A stretch of 32,053 nucleotides of DNA, taken from Victivallales bacterium. GTDB taxonomy: Bacteria > Verrucomicrobiota > Lentisphaeria > Victivallales > GWF2-38-69. Shown piece by piece: positions 1 to 8,719 of this stretch. The position numbers and the translations under genes were made by a program. The stretch is taken from NCBI GenBank assembly GCA_021733985.1, contig JAIPJT010000031.1, positions 1 to 32,053 of the forward strand, given 5' to 3'. The notes under the pieces are model-generated. The model was not told where the DNA came from. It worked only from the letters and a program-made list of their open reading frames with translations, and did not search any database. Numbering within the stretch: position 1 is the stretch's first letter; each line of letters begins with the position of its first letter.

Positions 1-2429
1 CCTCTCTTTACAAGCAATTCTTCGGCTTCCCTGGTCAGGGTTACTTTAACGCCAATTTCAGCAAGTCTCTTATCCAGGTTTTTAATCTGAAGTTCGGCTA
101 TCTCCATAAGGTTTTCTTTAGACAGTGAATGAAAGATAACAATATCATCTATCCTGTTTAAAAATTCAGGACGGAAATGATTTCTCAATTCCTGTGTAAC
201 TATATTTTTAATATTATCATCTTCGATGCTTCCTTTCTGTAAGTGTCTGCTGCCGATATTGGAAGTCATTATAACAATTGTGTTTTTAAAGTTTACAAGC
301 CTTCCTTTCGAATCGGTAAGGCGCCCGTCATCAAGAAGCTGAAGCAGAGTATTGAATACATCTGTATGAGCTTTTTCAATTTCGTCGAAAAGAATTACTG
401 AATATGGACGGCGCCTGACGGCTTCCGTTAACTGTCCGCCTTCATCGTAGCCGATATAGCCCGGTGGCGCGCCTATAAGCCTCGCGACACTGTGTTTCTC
501 CATATATTCCGACATATCTATTCTGATCATAGCTTTTTCATCATCGAACAGGCTTTCTGCGAGAGTTCTTGCGAGTTCTGTTTTACCTACACCGGTTGGG
601 CCGAGGAAGATAAATGATCCAATCGGTTTTTCCGGATCTTTGATTCCGGCTCTGGCTCTAATTACAGCATCCGAAACCGCATCTACAGCCTCGTTCTGAC
701 CGACAACTCTTTTATGCAGGTTTTTATCAAGGTTAAGAAGTTTTTCCTTCTCTCCCTGGACAAGTTTACTGACCGGTATATTTGTCCATTTTGATATAAT
801 TTCTGCAATTTCGTCTTCGGTTACTTCTTCTTTTAATAGTCTTCCTGATTTTTCTTCTTCGGACAGTTTATTCTCGGCTGCATCGAGTTTTTCTTTTATA
901 CCCGGCAGTACGCCGTGTTTAATTTCAGCCGCTTTTTCAAGGTTATATTCACGTTCAGCTTTTTCAAGATTCTGTTTAGCCAGATCATAGCTTTCTCTCA
1001 AAGCCTGTATGTCGGATATTGATTTCTTTTCATTGTTCCAGCGTGCCCTCAGTTCTCTTTCTTTTTCTGAGATATCGGCAAGCTCTTTTTCTATATCTTC
1101 AAGCTTTTTCCTTGAGGATTCGTCTTTTTCCTTTTTTAAGCCGGCCTGTTCGATTTCCAGGCGCATTTTTCTTCTGTTTACTTCATCAAGCTCTGCAGGG
1201 CTGCTATCAATTTCGGTCCTTAGTTTTGCGGAAGCTTCATCGAGAAGGTCGATAGCTTTATCCGGCAGAAACCTGTCTGAAATATATCTGTCGGACAGTA
1301 CTGCTGCCGCGGTAATTGCCGAGTCTTTGATCTTAACTCCGTGATGTACTTCATATTTATCCCTTAGGCCTCTTAGGATTGAGATTGTATCTTCTACTGT
1401 AGGCTGATTTACAAGGACTGCCTGGAATCTCCTCTCCAAAGCGGGGTCTTTCTCAATATATTTACGGTATTCATTAATTGTAGTCGCTCCGATACAGTGT
1501 AGTTCACCTCTTGCAAGCATTGGTTTCAACAGGTTGCCTGCATCCATAGCTCCTTCCGCAGCACCGGCACCGACCACAGTATGAAGCTCATCTATAAAGA
1601 GGATTATTTCGCCGTCAGATTCGGAAATTTCCTTTAAGACAGCTTTTAATCTTTCTTCAAATTCGCCTCTGTACTTGGCACCTGCTATCAGTGCGCCCAT
1701 ATCAAGTGCTACAATTCTTTTTTCTTTAAGGCCTTCCGGCACATCTTTTGAGACAATCCTTTTTGCCAGTCCTTCTACAATAGCTGTTTTACCGACACCT
1801 GCTTCGCCAATCAGCACAGGATTATTTTTAGTACGTCTTGATAATATCTGAATAGCTCTTCTTATTTCATCGTCTCTTCCGATGACTGGATCGAGCTTGT
1901 CCTGATCGGCCATCTCTGTTAAGTCCTGCGCATATTTTTCCAGAGCTTGAAAAGTGCCTTCGGGGTCTTGAGAAGTAACGCTCTGGTTTCCCCTCAAGTC
2001 TTTTAGGACAGCCATTATATTTGCTTTGGAAAGATTATATTTCCTGCTTATTTCGCTGCAGTCTGAATCCCCGGAATCCAGCAGGGCTATAAAAAGATGT
2101 TCTACACTGACAAATTCATCCTTCATTTTTTTAGCAGTATTTTTTGCTTTGATCATTATACTGCTGAAACTTCTTGAAGCGTAGACCTGTTCCGCACCCG
2201 GGCCGCTTACCGATGGATAAGCGTTAAGTTTACCTTCTATTTCTCCTTTTATTGATTTTAAATCAATATTTAATTTTTTCAGCATAGAGGGTACAAGGCC
2301 GTCCTTCTGGTCAACAAGAGCATAATATAAGTGCAGGGGGCGAATCTCCTGATGCCCGTCAGTAACAGCCTTTTCCTGTGCAGATGAAACCGCTTCTCTC
2401 GATTTTACCGTATATTTTTCAAAATCCAT
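1..2429 (-). CDS. clpB: ATP-dependent chaperone ClpB, C-terminus beyond window
   Basis: ClpB is a hexameric AAA+ disaggregase that works with DnaK to pull apart aggregated proteins after heat stress in the cytoplasm. The frame is open from the ATG at 2429 to base 1, about 809 codons, so roughly the last 50 residues of a typical 860-residue ClpB lie outside the window. Visible in order: an N-terminal Clp repeat domain starting [14 protein letters not shown]; Walker A of the first ATPase, GEAGVGKTA (codons near 1790-1812, about residue 206); the sensor region [20 protein letters not shown]; a charged coiled-coil middle domain (about 950-1200); and Walker A of the second ATPase, [10 protein letters not shown] (near 580-608, about residue 607). 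AGGAGG lies just upstream of the ATG, and a TATAAT sits at 2453-2458 on the minus strand with no good -35. No CIRCE operator was seen. Identity is very sure; regulation is not. Confidence 0.97.
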   Translation of the reverse strand, partial: MDFEKYTVKSREAVSSAQEKAVTDGHQEIRPLHLYYALVDQKDGLVPSMLKKLNIDLKSIKGEIEGKLNAYPSVSGPGAEQVYASRSFSSIMIKAKNTAKKMKDEFVSVEHLFIALLDSGDSDCSEISRKYNLSKANIMAVLKDLRGNQSVTSQDPEGTFQALEKYAQDLTEMADQDKLDPVIGRDDEIRRAIQILSRRTKNNPVLIGEAGVGKTAIVEGLAKRIVSKDVPEGLKEKRIVALDMGALIAGAKYRGEFEERLKAVLKEISESDGEIILFIDELHTVVGAGAAEGAMDAGNLLKPMLARGELHCIGATTINEYRKYIEKDPALERRFQAVLVNQPTVEDTISILRGLRDKYEVHHGVKIKDSAITAAAVLSDRYISDRFLPDKAIDLLDEASAKLRTEIDSSPAELDEVNRRKMRLEIEQAGLKKEKDESSRKKLEDIEKELADISEKERELRARWNNEKKSISDIQALRESYDLAKQNLEKAEREYNLEKAAEIKHGVLPGIKEKLDAAENKLSEEEKSGRLLKEEVTEDEIAEIISKWTNIPVSKLVQGEKEKLLNLDKNLHKRVVGQNEAVDAVSDAVIRARAGIKDPEKPIGSFIFLGPTGVGKTELARTLAESLFDDEKAMIRIDMSEYMEKHSVARLIGAPPGYIGYDEGGQLTEAVRRRPYSVILFDEIEKAHTDVFNTLLQLLDDGRLTDSKGRLVNFKNTIVIMTSNIGSRHLQKGSIEDDNIKNIVTQELRNHFRPEFLNRIDDIVIFHSLSKENLMEIAELQIKNLDKRLAEIGVKVTLTREAEELLVKR

Positions 2430-2500
2430 AATAATTCCTCCTTTTATTCTTAATTATATCTGTTCATATAATAATAACCTTATCCTTAGTCATATAAACT

Positions 2501-2584
2501 CAATCTCAATCCTAACCCTAATCCTAACCCTAATCTTGATCCTAATCCTAATTTCAATTTCAATTTCAATTTCAATCCCAATCA
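2501..2584. repeat. Degenerate telomere-like hexamer array (14 units)
   Basis: Fourteen consecutive 6-bp units fit the pattern YAAYYY without a gap. In order they are CAATCT, CAATCC, TAACCC, TAATCC, TAACCC, TAATCT, TGATCC, TAATCC, TAATTT, CAATTT three times, CAATCC and CAATCA. Nearly all unit differences are C/T changes; the exceptions are one A-to-G and the last base. On the minus strand it reads as GGATTA/GGGTTA-like repeats. It lies about 70 bp upstream of the clpB start. The rest of the gene-free stretch 2430-2858 is plain AT-rich DNA in which I see no further gene or strong structure. Confidence 0.9.
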
Positions 2585-2858
2585 AAAAAATCTAATTTTA
2601 TCTTGAGTTATAACTAAAGAACATATATCATACAAAACTAATTATTTTATTAAGCAATTAGCTTGCCAAACACATTAAAATATATGTAAATACCGTATAA
2701 TAAGATATATAAGACTGATTTGACGAAAACCTAAAAGAGACATAATGACACTAATTGTAAATATATCAAATTTAATGTTGTAATCTGATATTTAGTATTT
2801 ATAATTAAGTTTAAACCCAAATTATGCATAACCCGGTTTATAACAAAGGATTTTTATA

Positions 2859-3733
2859 ATGAATTTAAATAGTACGTTTTTCTATTTCTTCAGAAAAAAA
2901 GCATTAGCTTTTACTATTTTTATGTTTTCACCCTTATTTCTGTTTGGAGGCCTTGTGGAAAGGCGCTGTAAATTATTAAACAAAAGAAAGAGAAAATTAA
3001 AAAACACCCTTCCGGCTGGAATACAGAGGAACTTATAAAAGAGTTCAGGAATCTTAATTCCGGAGTTCATAAGTATTTAATAACTGTATATAAAGATAAA
3101 GAAATGGCAGACAAAATAACTAAAAATGCATTTTCGGAATATAAAGCTTTAGTAGTTGAACTGGCAGATGTGGGCGGAAAAAAGAATCCGGATTCAAAAT
3201 TTCTTAATATTGCAGCCTGGTACTTAGCTTATTACAGGGCAATGAAGCCTTATGGGAAAACTGCGGAAGATGTCGGACGAATGATATATCAGCTTAATAA
3301 GATCACCTGGAAACATTATCCCGAAAACAAAGCTGAAAAAAAATGTGCCGCTTTCTTTTCAGTTAAAGGCATTAAAGAAATGAAGAAGTGGTGCAAATGG
3401 ACACAGAAAAGAGAATATCCTGCAAACTGGATTGCAAAATTCGTTCAGGGTGAAGGAAAAGAATTCGATTTCGGGTATGATTATTCACACTGCGGTGTCT
3501 GTATGTACCTCTATGCCTATAATGCAAGAGAACTGGCACCGTTTGTCTGTACCAATGACTTTCTTAAAAGTAAAAAACTTAATACCGGCCTGTACAGGAC
3601 AAAAACAATTGCAATGGGAGACGAATTTTGCAATTTCAGGTTTAAAAAAGGCCGGAAGGTTACTCAGAGCTGGGATACGGAAATAGAAAAAATAAGAGAG
3701 CATATTAAAAAGGGAAAACTATATCATCCATAA
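2859..3733 (+). CDS. ATC hydrolase-like protein, split by a -1 frame change
   Basis: The family (L-2-amino-thiazoline-4-carboxylic acid hydrolase, PF14196-like) is recognised from the C-terminal part, with HCGVCMYLYAYN, a later FVCTNDF, GLYRTKTIAMGDEFCNFRF, and conserved cysteines. The natural start is the ATG at 2859, with AAAGGA 8 nt upstream. It begins MNLNSTFFYFFRKKALAF and carries one hydrophobic, probably membrane-anchoring segment. That frame stops at TAA 3039. The family-like frame is open from 2972 and reads KKHPSGWNTEELIKEFRNLN before the next ATG at 3104, so it clearly codes upstream of that ATG. The two frames overlap and join if the ribosome shifts -1, or if one A is restored in the A6 run at 2999-3004. 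The joined product would be about 291 residues. In frame 0 the run reads A AAA AAC, a classic slippery heptamer. A simple one-base deletion or a sequencing error are equally possible. The substrate is unknown. Confidence 0.75.
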
Positions 3734-3754
3734 ACTGTTTGGTATCGAAATATT

Positions 3755-4387
3755 TTATTTCTTTATGAACAGGACGATATCTTTTGAAGGGTATATTACA
3801 TTGGCGTTTAATTTTCCTGCGAGCCAGTTGAAGGTTTTTTCAGAATAGAAACAGACATGTGTAAGGTCCCGGATATAGTGCCAATTGTAAAACCTTTTTC
3901 CCTCCGGTGCAAATTTTGTCATGATTCCCATAACTCCACCGGTGTTCAAACACTTCCACAACCTGTTTATTTCAAATATCGGGTTATGAAGGTGTTCAAT
4001 TACTTCCGTCAATGTTATAAAATTATATTTTTTCTGAAAGACAAGATCGTTATTTGCATAGAACGGATCGAATATATCCATAGTATACCCGTTTTCTTCA
4101 AACATTAATGACAGTGTAGGGCCGGGGCCTGATCCGAAATCAAGGCCCATAGCATTTTCCGGAATATAATTGATGAGAGGACAGTAAATTCTGTTAAGAA
4201 AATTACGGTAGTTTTGATCTTCCGGGCTGTTAGTATGCAGGTCGTATCTTTTCTTTTCTTCATCAGGTGATAAGTGGCTGTCAGGAAGTGCAAATATCAG
4301 ACCGCAGTTAACGCATTTGCTGTAACTGCGGTTATGGTCTGTATAAAAGGGAACTGTTTTTACCGAATTACACAGCCTGCATCTCAT
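3755..4387 (-). CDS. Class I SAM-dependent methyltransferase with N-terminal zinc-binding cysteines
   Basis: This 210-residue protein has an N-terminal CxxC...CxxC cluster (C3, C6, C25, C28), as in methyltransferases that start with a small zinc ribbon. A Rossmann SAM-binding core follows: motif I is GLDFGSGPGP at about 81-90, an acidic end of beta-2 is in MDIFDP, and the post-motif TLTEVIEHLHNP is typical of the Methyltransf_11/23 group. These enzymes methylate small molecules, sugars or quinone-type acceptors; nothing here names the acceptor. The gene is convergent with the ATC-hydrolase-like gene, with a 21-nt gap and no obvious terminator. Its start has only a weak ribosome site (GGAAG, about 12 nt away). 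An R2 repeat lies 67 nt upstream of the start. The fold is sure, the substrate unknown. Confidence 0.85.
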   Translation of the reverse strand: MRCRLCNSVKTVPFYTDHNRSYSKCVNCGLIFALPDSHLSPDEEKKRYDLHTNSPEDQNYRNFLNRIYCPLINYIPENAMGLDFGSGPGPTLSLMFEENGYTMDIFDPFYANNDLVFQKKYNFITLTEVIEHLHNPIFEINRLWKCLNTGGVMGIMTKFAPEGKRFYNWHYIRDLTHVCFYSEKTFNWLAGKLNANVIYPSKDIVLFIKK

Positions 4388-4454
4388 TTTACTAAAGTGC
4401 TTCCGAATTTAAGTTTTTTTTTAATTCAACGAAATGAAGATGGATAAATATTTT

Positions 4455-4614
4455 ATACCCAAAACGATTTGGTATATTTATCCGTATCGAATGATATGGT
4501 CGAAAAATACAGTGTATGTCCAATTTCATTTACGAAGGACGAAAACCATTCCGTCTCCGTTTCCGCTATTGCGAAAACTACTCCGGATTAAAAAAAACGC
4601 ATACACTTGTGTAT
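4455..4614 (+). repeat. R2 repeat, copy A (short form)
   Basis: This 160-bp non-coding repeat begins ATACCCAAAACG and ends CGCATACACTTGTGTAT. Its outer ends form an imperfect inverted repeat (ATACCCAA and TTGTGTAT). Inside, GTGTATG near 4512 can pair with CATACAC near 4600. Similar copies are at 14549, 20772 (truncated), 29770 and 30051, all in the same orientation. This copy lacks the 22-bp palindromic segment seen in copies C and E. Its left end is embedded in a longer palindrome, GGATAAATA...GGTATATTTATCC, at 4442-4482. Confidence 0.9.
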
Positions 4615-4654
4615 ATTCTTCAAAAACTGTTATGTTTTGTATAATATTTACGGT

Positions 4655-6115
4655 TTATTTCATATATGTTTTAAGTTTAGGAACGAAAATAAACATTATT
4701 ATACATAATACGAATGCTGAAACTCCGAGTTCAAGAAAAAGTTTTGAATATATTTGAATATCAGTTACACGATGTGTGATAAATTGGCCTTTGGGAACGC
4801 TTGCAAGTGAAGCTACAAAACCTCCGAGAGACATTGCTATAGCCTGTGACATAAACCATGCCCCCATCATAAATCCCATTACCTTTTGGGGAACAAGCCT
4901 TGCTACCATCGCGAGTCCTAAGCCGGAAATCAGCAGTTCGCCTATGCTTTGGAAACCGTAAACGATTATTAACCAGTTGCCGGATATTATATCCTTCCCG
5001 GGGGAGATAAAGTGAACCACAAAAGGTATAGTTAAAAAGCCTAAAGAGCACAGAAGCATTCCAAAAGCAAATTTTGCAGGCATAGAAAAGTCTTTTCCTT
5101 TTTTGCCGAGCTTATTGTAAATGATTGCCAGTAAAGGACTGCCGGCAATAATCCAGAACGGGTTTAAACACTGGAACGCAGGGCCGGGAAGTTTGAGCCC
5201 GAGTAATATGTTGTCAGTACTTCTTATAGTAAAAAGGTTCAGAGAAGTAGGCATCTGCTGATAAAGCACAAAGAAAATCACTGCTTCACATATCAAAACA
5301 AGGCAGACAATATAATTATTTCTTTCATGTTTTGTTTCAGCGGAAAGAATAAACTTAAACATAATACCGAAAGTAGCTATAAGTGCAAGCCCTAATAGAA
5401 TATTGGTAATAACCAAATGCTGGAGCAGAAATACTACAACAAAAACCATTATAACCAGGCCAAGTATAATAAGAATACAATGCAGTATATTCAAAGGTTT
5501 GAAGTCAGGTTCCGAACCTATATCTTTTATTAATTTTCCGTAAAGGAGGTAACCTGCAGCAGCGAGAAGAAGGCCCGCGGAACAGACTGCGAATGCAGCT
5601 CCGAAGCCGTAGGCTTCTTTAAGTATTGGGCATAACAGCTGTGAACAGAATGAACCGATATTAATTGCCATATAGTACATAGTAAAAGCCGAATCAACTC
5701 TATGGTCGTTTGGATCATAGAGTTTTGATACCAGGCTTGACGGGTTTGCTTTAAACATCATATTACCGGCTATAATCGTACCCAGAGCATAATAAATAGT
5801 TACTTGAGGATTGTATGAAAGCAATCCATAACCGATTGCCAGCACTATTGCACCGAGAAACATTGTTCTTTTCGTCCCGAGTACTTTATCCCCTATATAG
5901 CCCCCGATACTTATAAAAGCATATACAAGGGCCGTGAAAGCACCAAAAGTGATGCTGGCTAATGAATCAGAAAAGCCCAAATGTTTAATAAAGAATACAA
6001 CTATAAGAGCCTGCATGCCGTAATAGCCGAAGCGCTCCCAGAGCTCTATAAAGAAAATTAATGAAAAGGGCCTGATAGGGTTTTCAATTCTCTGATTCAC
6101 CTGTTCAGTCGTCAT
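4655..6115 (-). CDS. POT/PTR-family proton-coupled oligopeptide transporter
   Basis: This inner-membrane symporter imports di- and tripeptides with protons. I place the start at the ATG at 6115 (MTTEQVNQRIENPIRPF), which has GGGAGGAG 9 nt upstream; an upstream in-frame ATG at 6196 lacks this site. The product is 486 residues, normal for the family. The signature ELWERFGYYG (residues 24-33) matches the ExxERFxYY proton/peptide motif in helix 1. The loop GGYIGDKVLGTKRTMFLG is the usual helix 2-3 region. About 12-14 hydrophobic segments follow. It is the last gene of a minus-strand run with the HAAAP permease (gap 113 nt) and the PHP phosphatase. The family is sure; substrate range is inferred from the family. 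Confidence 0.93.
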   Translation of the reverse strand: MTTEQVNQRIENPIRPFSLIFFIELWERFGYYGMQALIVVFFIKHLGFSDSLASITFGAFTALVYAFISIGGYIGDKVLGTKRTMFLGAIVLAIGYGLLSYNPQVTIYYALGTIIAGNMMFKANPSSLVSKLYDPNDHRVDSAFTMYYMAINIGSFCSQLLCPILKEAYGFGAAFAVCSAGLLLAAAGYLLYGKLIKDIGSEPDFKPLNILHCILIILGLVIMVFVVVFLLQHLVITNILLGLALIATFGIMFKFILSAETKHERNNYIVCLVLICEAVIFFVLYQQMPTSLNLFTIRSTDNILLGLKLPGPAFQCLNPFWIIAGSPLLAIIYNKLGKKGKDFSMPAKFAFGMLLCSLGFLTIPFVVHFISPGKDIISGNWLIIVYGFQSIGELLISGLGLAMVARLVPQKVMGFMMGAWFMSQAIAMSLGGFVASLASVPKGQFITHRVTDIQIYSKLFLELGVSAFVLCIIMFIFVPKLKTYMK

Positions 6116-6228
6116 TTTTTTTTTCTCCTCCCAATAAAATGTTTTTTGGCTGAATTTCCTGTGGTTAGATTTAACCTTTTTTAAAGGGTACTCCAAAAAA
6201 AATTTAATACCATATTCCTGATTAAAAT

Positions 6229-7410
6229 TTAGTTAAAATAGTTAAGAATACCGATTTTATGAAGAAGAGCAAGTGCAAGGACCAGACTGAAAAATCCAAT
6301 CATAATTCCCGGTAAAATTCTTTTCAAACCCTGAAGCTTCCTGAACAGTATGAAACTTGGAAGAATACCGAATAGAATTGCTATACCTATACCGCCGACT
6401 ATATCCTGGATAGAAATAAAAATATGCGGACAAATAATCGCTATCACAAGAGGAGGAATAAATGTGAACAGCAGATCTATGAGATACTGTTCTCCCTTCA
6501 GCACCTTTTTTCTTAAATCCCCTATAAAGCTTGTAAGCGCTGCACCGACAGTCCAATATGAAGTAATTACTGCGACTACAGCAAAAATGACACCGATAAA
6601 ATTAAAAAAACTTGATTTGAAAAGTTCGCCCAGCGGAACAGTAGCCGGCAAATTATGAACATAAGAATAGATTACATTATAGTGTGTCTTATCAGAATAG
6701 GTAAGGGCGCCGACAACTACCAGACACCAGATTAAATTAAGAATAAAACTAAAAAATACCCCTAGAAGAATAGCGGTATATGTTCTTTTCCTTTCAAAGG
6801 CAAGCAGGCGGCATGTAATGGGGATGACATTATGAAAATTAAACGAATTTACCAGTACAGGCAGAGAAAGAGGGACTAGAAACCAGTTAAAATGCGTGAA
6901 ATTCTTATATTGATCATGATAACCGGTTAATATGACAAGAATTATAAATGAAATGAATAGGATCAAAACCATTACTGCATTACTCTTCCTGATAATGTCC
7001 AGCGCAAGGAAGTTGACACTTGTAATTATAATAAATATAATAAGCGGCATGAGCGGGAAATCGAGGCCGAGAGTTGTTGAAGCGATTTCAGTTAAACATG
7101 CAAGGTAAGCTACAAGCAGGCCGTATAGGACAACGAGATTGGCTGCTACAGCTATCCACTTAAAGCTTTTTCCCAGTACAGCTTCATAGATCGAAGGGAG
7201 GTCAAAGTTAATTTCTTTTTTCCTATTGACTATTTCAGCCAGTACGAGGCCTGTTGCAGTCATAAAAGTACAACCCAGAATAAGAACAACCATACCCGGG
7301 ATTATGCCGATAAGCCCAATACAGACGGGGAGGGCAAGGAGGCCGGAACCGACGGAATTTCCTGTAATCAGAAAAGATACCGTAATTACGCTTTTTTTGC
7401 CTTGTGTCAT
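6229..7410 (-). CDS. Aromatic amino-acid permease, HAAAP (TyrP/Mtr-like) family
   Basis: This is an inner-membrane importer of the hydroxy/aromatic amino-acid permease family, which takes up tyrosine, tryptophan or related amino acids by proton symport. The start at 7410 (MTQGKKSVITVSFLITG) is preferred over the ATG at 7419, because AAGGA lies 9 nt before it but directly touches the earlier ATG. The product is 393 residues with about 11 hydrophobic helices. The N-terminal GNSVGSGLLALP (17-28) is the unwound substrate-binding helix typical of the APC fold. FNFHNVIPITCRLL in the middle matches the family. A second, clearly related permease is at 30236-31489. The gene lies 40 nt after the PHP phosphatase stop and is probably co-transcribed with it. 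Which amino acid it carries cannot be read from the sequence. Confidence 0.9.
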   Translation of the reverse strand: MTQGKKSVITVSFLITGNSVGSGLLALPVCIGLIGIIPGMVVLILGCTFMTATGLVLAEIVNRKKEINFDLPSIYEAVLGKSFKWIAVAANLVVLYGLLVAYLACLTEIASTTLGLDFPLMPLIIFIIITSVNFLALDIIRKSNAVMVLILFISFIILVILTGYHDQYKNFTHFNWFLVPLSLPVLVNSFNFHNVIPITCRLLAFERKRTYTAILLGVFFSFILNLIWCLVVVGALTYSDKTHYNVIYSYVHNLPATVPLGELFKSSFFNFIGVIFAVVAVITSYWTVGAALTSFIGDLRKKVLKGEQYLIDLLFTFIPPLVIAIICPHIFISIQDIVGGIGIAILFGILPSFILFRKLQGLKRILPGIMIGFFSLVLALALLHKIGILNYFN

Positions 7411-7450
7411 AAAATACATTCCTTATTTTATGGAGTTTATAAAAGAGTTT

Positions 7451-8257
7451 CTAAAGAGTTATTTTTTTACCTTTTATGTTATAATATTCTTTATAGCCGG
7501 AATTTGCAGCCATTTGAGCAGCTGTGTCAAAATCTTTTCCGACTTCATTGGGGCTGTGCGCATCTGATCCGAAAACTATTTTAATATTATTATGGTATGC
7601 AAGTTTAAGTATTTCTTCAGAAGGATATATTTCTTTTACATGTTTGCGAAGTCCTGAAGTATTGATTTCGAGCATTATGTTTTTTTCTGCAGCAAGTGAA
7701 AAGATCTTTTCCAGGCGTTCATAAATTTTATCCATTCTTTTAGGCCGCATAGAAAATTTTTTTGGAAGGTCAATATGGCCTATTATATCAAATCTGCCCC
7801 ATTGAATGAACTTATATAAATCCTCAAAATATTTGTTCCATACATAATTAATCCCATCACTGCTTTTCCACTTATCTATATGGTCCGGATGGTCAAAAGG
7901 CAGTTCATCAACATAATGGATGGAGCCGATAAGGTAGTCAAAATTATTTTTTTCAATAAAGCTTTCCAATTCATTCATCCTTCCGGGGACCCAGTCTATT
8001 TCCATACCGAAAAGGATTTCAATATCATATATTTTTTCAAATTTCTCTTTAAGTCTTCTTACTATTGCTTTATATTCAGCAAAATTTTCAACTATCATCC
8101 TGTTTTCCGGGTCATAGCCTTTCGGTACAGGGCAATGGTCAGAAAGACCAATGCTTTTCAGTCCCTTTTTAATAGCAGTTTCTACATAGCTTTCAGGTTC
8201 TCCTACAGCATGTTTACATAGATAAGTATGTATATGATAATCACATATAACTTCCAT
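7451..8257 (-). CDS. Histidinol-phosphatase-type PHP-domain phosphatase
   Basis: PHP-domain metal-dependent phosphatase, closest in form to HisK/HisJ histidinol-phosphatase, which removes phosphate from L-histidinol phosphate in histidine synthesis. The 268 residues are family length. Metal ligands are visible in order: H8 and H10 (DYHIHTYLCKH), H16, H41 (LSDHCP), E86 (GMEIDW), H114 (GSIHYVD), GHIDLPKKF, and the C-terminal GSDAHSPNEVG. AAGGA lies 7 nt before the ATG. No other his genes are in the window; instead the next gene on the same strand is an amino-acid permease. It may therefore be a general PHP phosphatase rather than a dedicated pathway enzyme. The fold is sure, histidinol phosphate as the substrate likely. 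Confidence 0.85.
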   Translation of the reverse strand: MEVICDYHIHTYLCKHAVGEPESYVETAIKKGLKSIGLSDHCPVPKGYDPENRMIVENFAEYKAIVRRLKEKFEKIYDIEILFGMEIDWVPGRMNELESFIEKNNFDYLIGSIHYVDELPFDHPDHIDKWKSSDGINYVWNKYFEDLYKFIQWGRFDIIGHIDLPKKFSMRPKRMDKIYERLEKIFSLAAEKNIMLEINTSGLRKHVKEIYPSEEILKLAYHNNIKIVFGSDAHSPNEVGKDFDTAAQMAANSGYKEYYNIKGKKITL

Positions 8258-8290
8258 TTTTTATCCTTGTAAATTAATAGGTTTTTTAAA

Positions 8291-8365
8291 TTTGTTTATT
8301 TGTTTATTTGTTGAGCTTTTTAGGCTCAAAACACTATTTAAGAATTCTATTTTCCTCAGGAAAAT
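8291..8365. repeat. Short tandem octamer and two small hairpins
   Basis: TTTGTTTA occurs twice, followed by TTTGTTGA (8291-8314). A perfect 6-bp hairpin follows, TTGAGC/GCTCAA with a 7-nt loop (8311-8329). Further on is a 7-bp hairpin, ATTTTCC-TCA-GGAAAAT (8349-8365). These lie between the PHP gene start and the first R1 repeat, in a gene-free stretch running from 8258 to 8719. Their function is unknown, and they may be decayed ends of mobile repeats. Confidence 0.6.
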
Positions 8366-8436
8366 GATTCTCCCATCATTTTTCTATGTTTTTGTGCTAT
8401 AAAATCAAGAGAAGTCTCAATGCTGTAACCTCTCCC

Positions 8437-8635
8437 CTGAAACAAAAATTACTATACAGTAAAATATTGCATTAAATCGTATAATTTTATTATACATTTA
8501 ACAATAATGCTGTATTGCGGCGTGCTAAGCCGTCGCCCCGAAGTAGCGGGGCTATGGCTCACACGGTCGGAGATCGCGCCCTACCTTTTGTTTCAGAAAA
8601 GATTAAATTTCGTCGTGCGAAGATTAACTCTAATT
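8437..8635 (+). mobile_element. R1 MITE-like repeat, copy 1
   Basis: The core (8437-8596, 160 bp) is bounded by perfect 11-bp inverted repeats, CTGAAACAAAA and TTTTGTTTCAG. It holds no gene. The left half folds through ATACAG/CTGTAT and GCATTA/TAATGC around GTATAAT-TTT-ATTATAC (8479-8495). The right half folds through GGCGTG/CGCGCC, AAGCC/GGCT and GCCCCG/CGGGGC. A conserved tail to about 8635 contains a CTTCG-type hairpin (here TTTCG-TCGTG-CGAAG, 8608-8622). On the minus strand this hairpin is followed by a T-rich run, like an intrinsic terminator. Other copies start at 21324, 25873 and 31873. The size, inverted ends and lack of coding sequence fit a MITE; no related transposase is in the window. 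Confidence 0.85.
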
Positions 8636-8667
8636 TAAAAATAAGGAGACAACTCTGTTGAAAACAA

Positions 8668-8697
8668 AAAAAAACACCTTTGAAAAGGTGTTTTTTT
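8668..8697 (-). terminator. Intrinsic terminator of ppdK (bidirectional form)
   Basis: AACACCTT-TGAA-AAGGTGTT forms a perfect 8-bp stem flanked by A and T runs on both sides, 23 nt after the ppdK stop codon. On the minus strand the A run becomes the T tract of a standard rho-independent terminator. The symmetry means it could also stop transcription coming from the left. Confidence 0.9.
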
Positions 8698-8719
8698 GTT
8701 ATTTGTAATTTTTAAAACA

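Noticed and set aside
1009-1344. Plus-strand open frame, 111 codons, rich in Ser and Phe
   Set aside because: It is antisense to clpB, which is certain; the composition is what the reverse of Glu/Lys-rich coiled-coil coding gives.
2430-2500. CIRCE heat-shock operator before clpB
   Set aside because: The TTAGCACTC/GAGTGCTAA inverted repeat is absent.
2501-2584. CRISPR array or true telomere
   Set aside because: There are no spacers and units are 6 bp, so it is not CRISPR; a true telomere would be at a chromosome end and uniform, whereas this lies beside clpB inside the window.
2882-3070. Minus-strand open frame, 62 codons
   Set aside because: It is antisense to the N-terminal part of the ATC-hydrolase-like gene, which has a good ribosome site.
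6229-8257. Histidine biosynthesis operon suggested by the PHP phosphatase
   Set aside because: No other his gene is present; the neighbours are transporters.
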